In this document: positions 58,866 through 64,000 of the stretch, in pieces | Position numbering within the stretch: the first letter of the stretch is position 1 | Layout of the letters: the number at the start of each line of letters is the position of its first letter | Source of the DNA: Stictocephala bisonia | Lineage: Eukaryota; Arthropoda; Insecta; Hemiptera; Membracidae | DNA: 64,000 nucleotides | Direction: 5' to 3' | NCBI GenBank assembly: GCA_035578905.1 | Contig: JAQJVL010002687.1 | Coordinates: 1-64,000 of the forward strand | Notes under the pieces: model-generated | What the model saw: only the letters and a program-made list of their open reading frames with translations | Told to the model about the DNA's origin: nothing | The model's database searches: none | Made by a program: the position numbers and the translations under genes

Positions 58866-59090
58866 CATTATGGGTGACACTAACACTGTTGGATATAGCA
58901 GATCCTATAAAATAAGACTGCATATTTACACTAAAATGAACGTTGGCATGTTTTTCAGTACATTGGCCAAACTCTTACCTCTGCACGTCACCAAAAATGA
59001 AAATCTTTCAATAAAACCATTAAAAAACTATTTCCTTCTTAGGGGTGACACATATACAGTAGTGTTGGATAGGGGAGATCATGTAGAATA
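58866..59090 (+). repeat. Repeat array, forward units (left of LINE C)
   Basis: Units of roughly 165-190 bp contain GGGTGACACATATACTG, GTTGGATAGGGGAG, ATGTAGAATAAGACTGCAT, CTCTTACCTCTGCACGTCAC and ACTATTTCC. The array is cut by LINE C and resumes at 62395. Confidence 0.7.
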
Positions 59091-59100
59091 CTGGGATACA

Positions 59101-62063
59101 CCTTGGTGGCAGAATACAGCCGTGAACACCACAGATTAGGGGGTGTCACCATTTACATAAAAGACAACACACTGATAAGCGCAGACTCAATAAATGTAGC
59201 TGAGCACTGTAGAGAGCTCACTACTGAGGCAGCTATGATAACTGTAAGTGTTGACAAAAAATAGCTATATGTACTTGGTGTCTACAGGTCACCAAATGCA
59301 CCTATAGGACCTGCATTAGACACTATCTATAATATTCTAGACACAATAAAAGCTCAGACAAAATCAGTTATCACAATGGGAGACATAAATATTGACAGGC
59401 TGAAAGACAAAATAGAAAACAGACTTTTAATCGAGGAAATATCCACTCACAACTTAAGGAGACTCTCTCTCCCAGCAACCAGAATCACAAGAACTAGTGC
59501 CACTTCAATCGACTTCATTTGTACGAACATCTCAGACACAAACATCCACTTTACCATATTTGAACCCGGCTTATCAGACCACACTGGACAAACATGCACT
59601 ATTAAATCCCTCTCAGAAAACCCATGAAAACCTACACTATCTTTAAAAAGGAACTTTTGCACTCAGAACTTACACACTGAAACAAACTCTAGAAGGAGAA
59701 CACTGGGAACATGTTAAAAATGCTCATGAGGCCGAAGAAGCATACAAGTTATTTTATGGAACATTAAGGCGGGCCTTTGACCACTCTTGCCCCATTAAAA
59801 AAACAAGGCCTAGAAACAGAACAAAGCCAAATACTTACTGTGACCAGCAAGCAAATCAGTTGAAAATGCAATACCTGGAATCACTACAAGCATTTCAAAA
59901 CTCAGGGGCCCTTGACGACAAAGCTATGATGACAACCAGAAAGAAAGAATATGACTTGAGACTAAGAAACCTAAAACAAAATGCTACTACTCAACATATA
60001 GCATCATCACAAAACAAATCAAAAACCCTGTGGAACATTGTGAACTCTGAGCGGAAAACCAAACAGCCAACCGAACACAAATTCCAATTAGAAATAGAGA
60101 GAAAACTGAATAAAAACCCTACAGCTATAGCAAACCACTCCAATCTTTACTTTTCTCACATAGCTGAAAAAACTATAAACTCAAACATACAATCCAACCA
60201 CTTACCATCTATAAACTCCTGCCTTGCACAGTTCCACTTTCAATCTGTTTCTATTAAAGATGTAAAAGACGCCATAGCTACTCTAAAACCTAAGCTATCA
60301 CATGGTATTGACGAGATTCCTGCTAAGGCAGTAAAACATTGTGTAAATCAACTTGCAATCCCTTTATTACATATCATCAACAAGGTTCAATCCCAGCTTC
60401 ATGTGCTAAAGGTTCTCAGTTCGATCCCAATCAGAGTCAATACATTTTGAGAAGGATCAGCTGATAACCACCGGCTGTTCATTTGTCATTGGGCTATTAA
60501 TTAATAACACTTTCTAGGGAATAGTCGGCCTTAGTTTGTAACAATGACTACATTCGCTCATCTACACTCATCACACTCATTCGAAATCCATATTCGCCCA
60601 TATCTTGACGATCGGCGTCTTATGAATAAAAAAAAAAATTAAAATCATTCACCTTCAGCCAGTTCCCATCCTTATTGAAGATCTCAAAAATATACCCAAA
60701 ACATAAAAAAGGCTCCATAAAAGATGTTAAGAACTACCGTCCAATTTCACTCATCTCTGTATTCTCCAAAATAATTGAAAAAATTGTTCTAACCCAACTA
60801 ATGGCATACCTGACAAAAGAAACCCTCATAAGCCAACATCAACATGGATATATAAAGGGAAGATCCACCTCAAGCGCAATCACAAACATCGTTGAGTTCA
60901 TCATTGACCAACTAGAAGAACGCAAACATGCCTCAGCGATAATGCTTGACTACAGCAAAGCATTCGACTGTCTGGGCCACAGTCTTATCACCCAAAAATT
61001 AGTTTCCCTTAGAATAAAAGGCAGAGAAGGTGCATGGTTTGCTAGCTATCTTCAAGAGCGCACTCAAGTGGTAGAAATCCAGGACATAAACAATGGCAAG
61101 AAGAACATATACAAATCAGAGTCCCAGCCAGTCACGAGAGGAGTACCACAGGAGTCTGTGCTTGGGCCGGTCTTATATGTTTTATTTACAAATGACTTTC
61201 CTAGATTGATCATGGAGAACACTACATCTAAATGCATTATGTACGCAGACGACACCACGCTTCTTTTACAAAATGACAATGCAGAGCAGCTTAACATAGA
61301 TTCCCTTACAGCACTAACTAGAACAGAAAACTACTGCAAACATGATTTAACCCTCAATCAGGCAAAAACTGTCCGTGTCAACTTCAGCCGTAAAACAGAG
61401 CTAATAGCAAATATACCAAATGTGAAAACCGATCAAGAATTCAAGCTATTAGATATTACACTGGACACAGGCCTTACATGGAATTGCCATATCAATGACC
61501 TTTGTAGTAAGAAACTCAGCACTGGTATACACCATATACATGTGGTACGAAGAATTAGATGGATTGGAGATTTACTGTCAGCTAAAACAGCATATTATGC
61601 ACTAATTGAATCTCACATACAATATGACCTTGACGATTGGGGAGGGACTTCTGAAAGCAACTTAAACAGAATATTGATCCTGCAGAAGAAAGCCATACGT
61701 ATACTCGCCAACCTCAAACCCTTAGATAGCTGCAGGGAAGCATTCAGATCACTGGGAATTCTCACTGTGGTAAACCTTTACATCAAAGCTGTAATCCTAA
61801 TGGTGAGCGAGACAGACCTGCCAAGAGGTACAAGTATCCACTTTCACAACACCAGACGTGGAAATGACTTTATCTTACTATCACACCACACCACACAATA
61901 CACTAGAAAACACTCTTACATTGGCTGCAAACTTTACAACAGCCTACCACAAACACTGAAGACACTGAAGGGAAAATTACTCAAGACTCAACTACACAAG
62001 TGGCTGATAGAGAGACCTGCCTACTCCTTGAAAGAATTTTTTGAAGTCGGACTACAACAATGA
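59101..62063 (+). pseudogene. LINE C endonuclease-reverse transcriptase relic
   Basis: The endonuclease lacks its start: GGVTIYIKD, a stop at about 59262, GVYRSPN, GDINID and SDHTGQ (59370-59600). After a frameshift come the linker (59860-60383) and, after the SINE, the RT (60642-62063): KIYPKHKKGS, NYRPISLISVFSK, MLDYSKAFDC, GVPQESVLGP (Gly to Glu in the QGS box), YADD (frame residues 190-193) and LLSAKTAYYAL. The C terminus has ILQKKAIRI. The RT stretch is long and open, so decay is moderate. Confidence 0.82.
60384..60640 (+). repeat. SINE inserted in LINE C
   Basis: It starts inside the tRNA-like head (GGTTCAATCCCAGCTTCATG), has B box AGTTCGATCCC, the common body and a GATCGGCGTCTTATGAATAA tail with poly-A. 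LINE C coding sequence resumes directly afterwards at AAATCATTC, with no obvious target duplication. Confidence 0.8.
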
Positions 62064-62394
62064 CTCATACAATTTTATAGTCTTTTATTCTATATATAAA
62101 TATTTCAAATATTATACAATGACCTTTTTGTGTCTTTTATCATTTTACCTGTATTTTTGCTTTTAATGTTTTTAATTTATTATAAGTTTATTTGTATTTT
62201 TTATCATTTTAAAATTTTAGCTTTTTTACATCAAACAACTGTTGGAAATAATTATTTTATGTAATAAGTGTATCTTTTTTAACTTCAAACAAACTTATTA
62301 TAATTAGTTATAAGTTTTTATTTTTGTATTCCTTGACGCCATTGCAATTTATTGAAGATGTTGTAAATAAAGAATATTTTGAATTTTGAATTGA

Positions 62395-63143
62395 ATGTAG
62401 AATAAGACTGCATACTTCACTTAAACAATAGATTGCAGGTTTTTGAGTACCTAAATTAAACAATCTCTTACCCCTGCACGTCACCAAAAATGACGATATT
62501 TTTATAGAATCATTAAAAAAACTATTTCCTCCATGAGGGTGACACATATACTGTTGGATAGAGGAAGTCATGTAGAATAAGACTTGTAGTAAATTGGACA
62601 ATCTCTTACCTCTGCACCATCACCAAAAATAACAATATTTAAAAAATTGTTTTGAAAAATGTTCCTCCGTAAGGGTAACACATATGCTGTTGGATAGGTG
62701 AGGTTATCTAGAATAAGAGAGCATAACTTACTTCACTTTGGTGTTGGTACAGAGGTAGTCCTAAGAGACTGTCCAATTTACTCATAAGCCTGCTATGTAT
62801 TGTTTAAGTGAAGTATACAGTCTTATTTTACACAACCTCCCCTAGTAAACAGTATATGTGTCACTCCTAGGGAGGAAATATTTTTTTAATGGTTTCAACA
62901 ATAGATTGTCATTGTTAGTGACAGTGCAGAGGAAAGAAAATGTCCAATTTACTCAAAAAGCTGGTATATATTGTTTAAGTGAAGTACACAGTCTTATTCT
63001 CCATGACCTCCCCTACCCAACTGTATATGTCTCACCATTAGGGAGGAAATAGTTTTTTTACAATTTTTGAAATATTGTCATTTTTAGCGACGGTGCACAG
63101 GTAAGAGATTGTCCAATTTACTCAAATACTTGCTATCTATTGT
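62395..63143. repeat. Repeat array that reverses orientation
   Basis: Forward units continue from 62395 to about 62745. From about 62750 the same units run in reverse complement (AGAGACTGTCCAATTTACTC, then AAGTATACAGTCTTATT, then TAGGGAGGAAATA), up to 63143. The turn lies at about 62720-62760. Confidence 0.7.
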
Positions 63144-64000
63144 TTAACCCTCCGATGGTTTAATGTCGAAAAATCGACCTTTACAACGTATCTGCCATGG
63201 TTTAGAGTCGAAAAATCGACCTTCACTATTTCGTTTCTTACGGGTGTTCATCCTTCACTAAACATCCTATATCATATGTCATTTGAAACAGCTGGTTCTA
63301 CTGTTTAGTCTGGTGAAAGTTTTATTTGGATGGCGTTGGCCTAGACTAAAAAAAATACAATTCCATAATTGACAGTTCCAACTGTCAGCACACCATTGTT
63401 GTTTACTACTGTGTCGCATCTTCGTTGTTTTGGTCGTAATAATGTTTTGTTTTAGTGGTTTTTACGTGAAAATGTCTGAATTACATACGAGTGAGATTGA
63501 TAGGGAGTTGTTCAATGATTCTGGAGACTCCAAATTACAACACTTCTCTAGACCATCTAGGGGTAACAGGAAAAGAAGAGCTCCCATCAGCGGGAGTGAG
63601 TCAGATTGAGCGGTTTTCACCATTGCGCCTGTATAGTTTTTTGTACATAACTTATTTATTTCAGTAATGAAGTCCTTATAAGTTAATATTTTCTTATTCA
63701 GTTATAAATTCTGCACAAAAGGGCTATCTTAGAATTTTTGTATTGTACATAGTGAAAATTTTGTGTATGTGTAAAGTGTGAAAAACATTGTGGATTTTCT
63801 TCTTCTTCTTATTCTCTCCGTTAAAGAAAATCCCAAACTACTTGTTAAGTCATTTTGAAATACATATAATAATACTCCATAGTTTTATGAACTAAATGAT
63901 GTATAATAAGCCCTATTTAGATAAAAAATAAATTTTTTACAAATTTTTAAAAATAAGGCTGCAAATTGGCAAAAATGGGCTGAACCACCAGAGGTAAAAT
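63144..64000 (+). mobile_element. piggyBac-type MITE (right end at the window edge)
   Basis: TTAACCCTCCGATGGTTTAA at 63144. Two copies of GTCGAAAAATCGACC follow. The end of the window (GAACCACCAGAGGTAAAAT) is a diverged inverted copy of the left end. It sits at a TTAA present in the repeat unit (TATTGTTTAAGTGAAG). Confidence 0.7.
63442..63609 (+). pseudogene. piggyBac transposase N-terminal remnant in the MITE
   Basis: A frame MFCFSGFYVKMSELHTSEID continues RELFNDSGDSK and stops after GSESD. The acidic start with RELFxDS resembles the N-terminal region of piggyBac transposases. The catalytic part is absent. Confidence 0.5.

Larger units (their letters stand above)
59091..62394 (+). mobile_element. 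LINE C: 5'-truncated CR1-group LINE with 10-bp target duplication
   Basis: It is bounded by ATGTAGAATA at 59081-59090 and 62395-62404. It has an endonuclease and RT relic and a 3' end with AATAAAGAATATTTTGAATT-type tail, as in LINEs A and B. It is interrupted by a SINE (60384-60640). Confidence 0.8.

Overview
The window is repeat-rich, AT-rich animal DNA, most likely from an insect. The only host gene I recognise is a farnesyl pyrophosphate synthase (FPPS), on the minus strand, split into small exons between about 29.76 kb and 57.91 kb. Its introns, and everything to its left and right, are filled with transposable elements, many nested in one another. The mix (CR1-group LINEs with esterase-type ORF1, a Ty3/gypsy element, many TTAA-flanked piggyBac-type elements, tRNA-derived SINEs, Tc1 and Harbinger relics) fits an insect, perhaps a hemipteran; the order is a guess.

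Left part (1-29.6 kb). The window opens inside a piggyBac element whose transposase start codon lies at 84-82 (minus). A TTAA-flanked MITE follows (2462-3618). From 4.2 to about 20.9 kb, minus-strand retroelements are nested. LINE A (4224-9908 and possibly pieces to its right) is interrupted by LINE B (9909-15515, 8-bp target duplication CAGTTTCA). A Ty3/gypsy element with two identical 180-bp LTRs (16131-20650, 5-bp duplication AAAGT) sits further right. A PWWP-domain start at 20879 may be the displaced 5' end of LINE A. A Harbinger relic, a pair of long inverted repeats (23.1-24.6 kb) and two more TTAA MITEs follow.

The most unusual biology is in the ORF1 proteins of LINEs A and B. B encodes PWWP + coiled coil + SGNH-type esterase fold + a macro domain resembling the TARG1/OARD1 group. 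A encodes a SENP8/Ulp1-like cysteine protease with all four catalytic residues, then an SGNH domain and the same macro-type domain. ORF1 and ORF2 of B overlap as TAATG, a stop-start arrangement known to couple translation in other LINEs.

FPPS region (29.7-57.9 kb, minus). Five exons are clear. The exon or exons carrying the first Asp-rich motif (about 120 residues by comparison with the family) are not visible between 37995 and 42804, which contains a 97-base run of N. The introns hold a decayed piggyBac (33796-37401) that itself contains a SINE head and an orientation-flipping minisatellite, two relic RT fragments, a Tc1 relic, several TTAA MITEs, SINEs, a truncated LINE, and a 6.2-kb structure bounded by inverted arms of about 525 bp.

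Right end (58-64 kb). A repeat array that reverses direction contains a 3.3-kb LINE (10-bp target duplication ATGTAGAATA), itself broken by a SINE, and a TTAA MITE that runs to the window edge.
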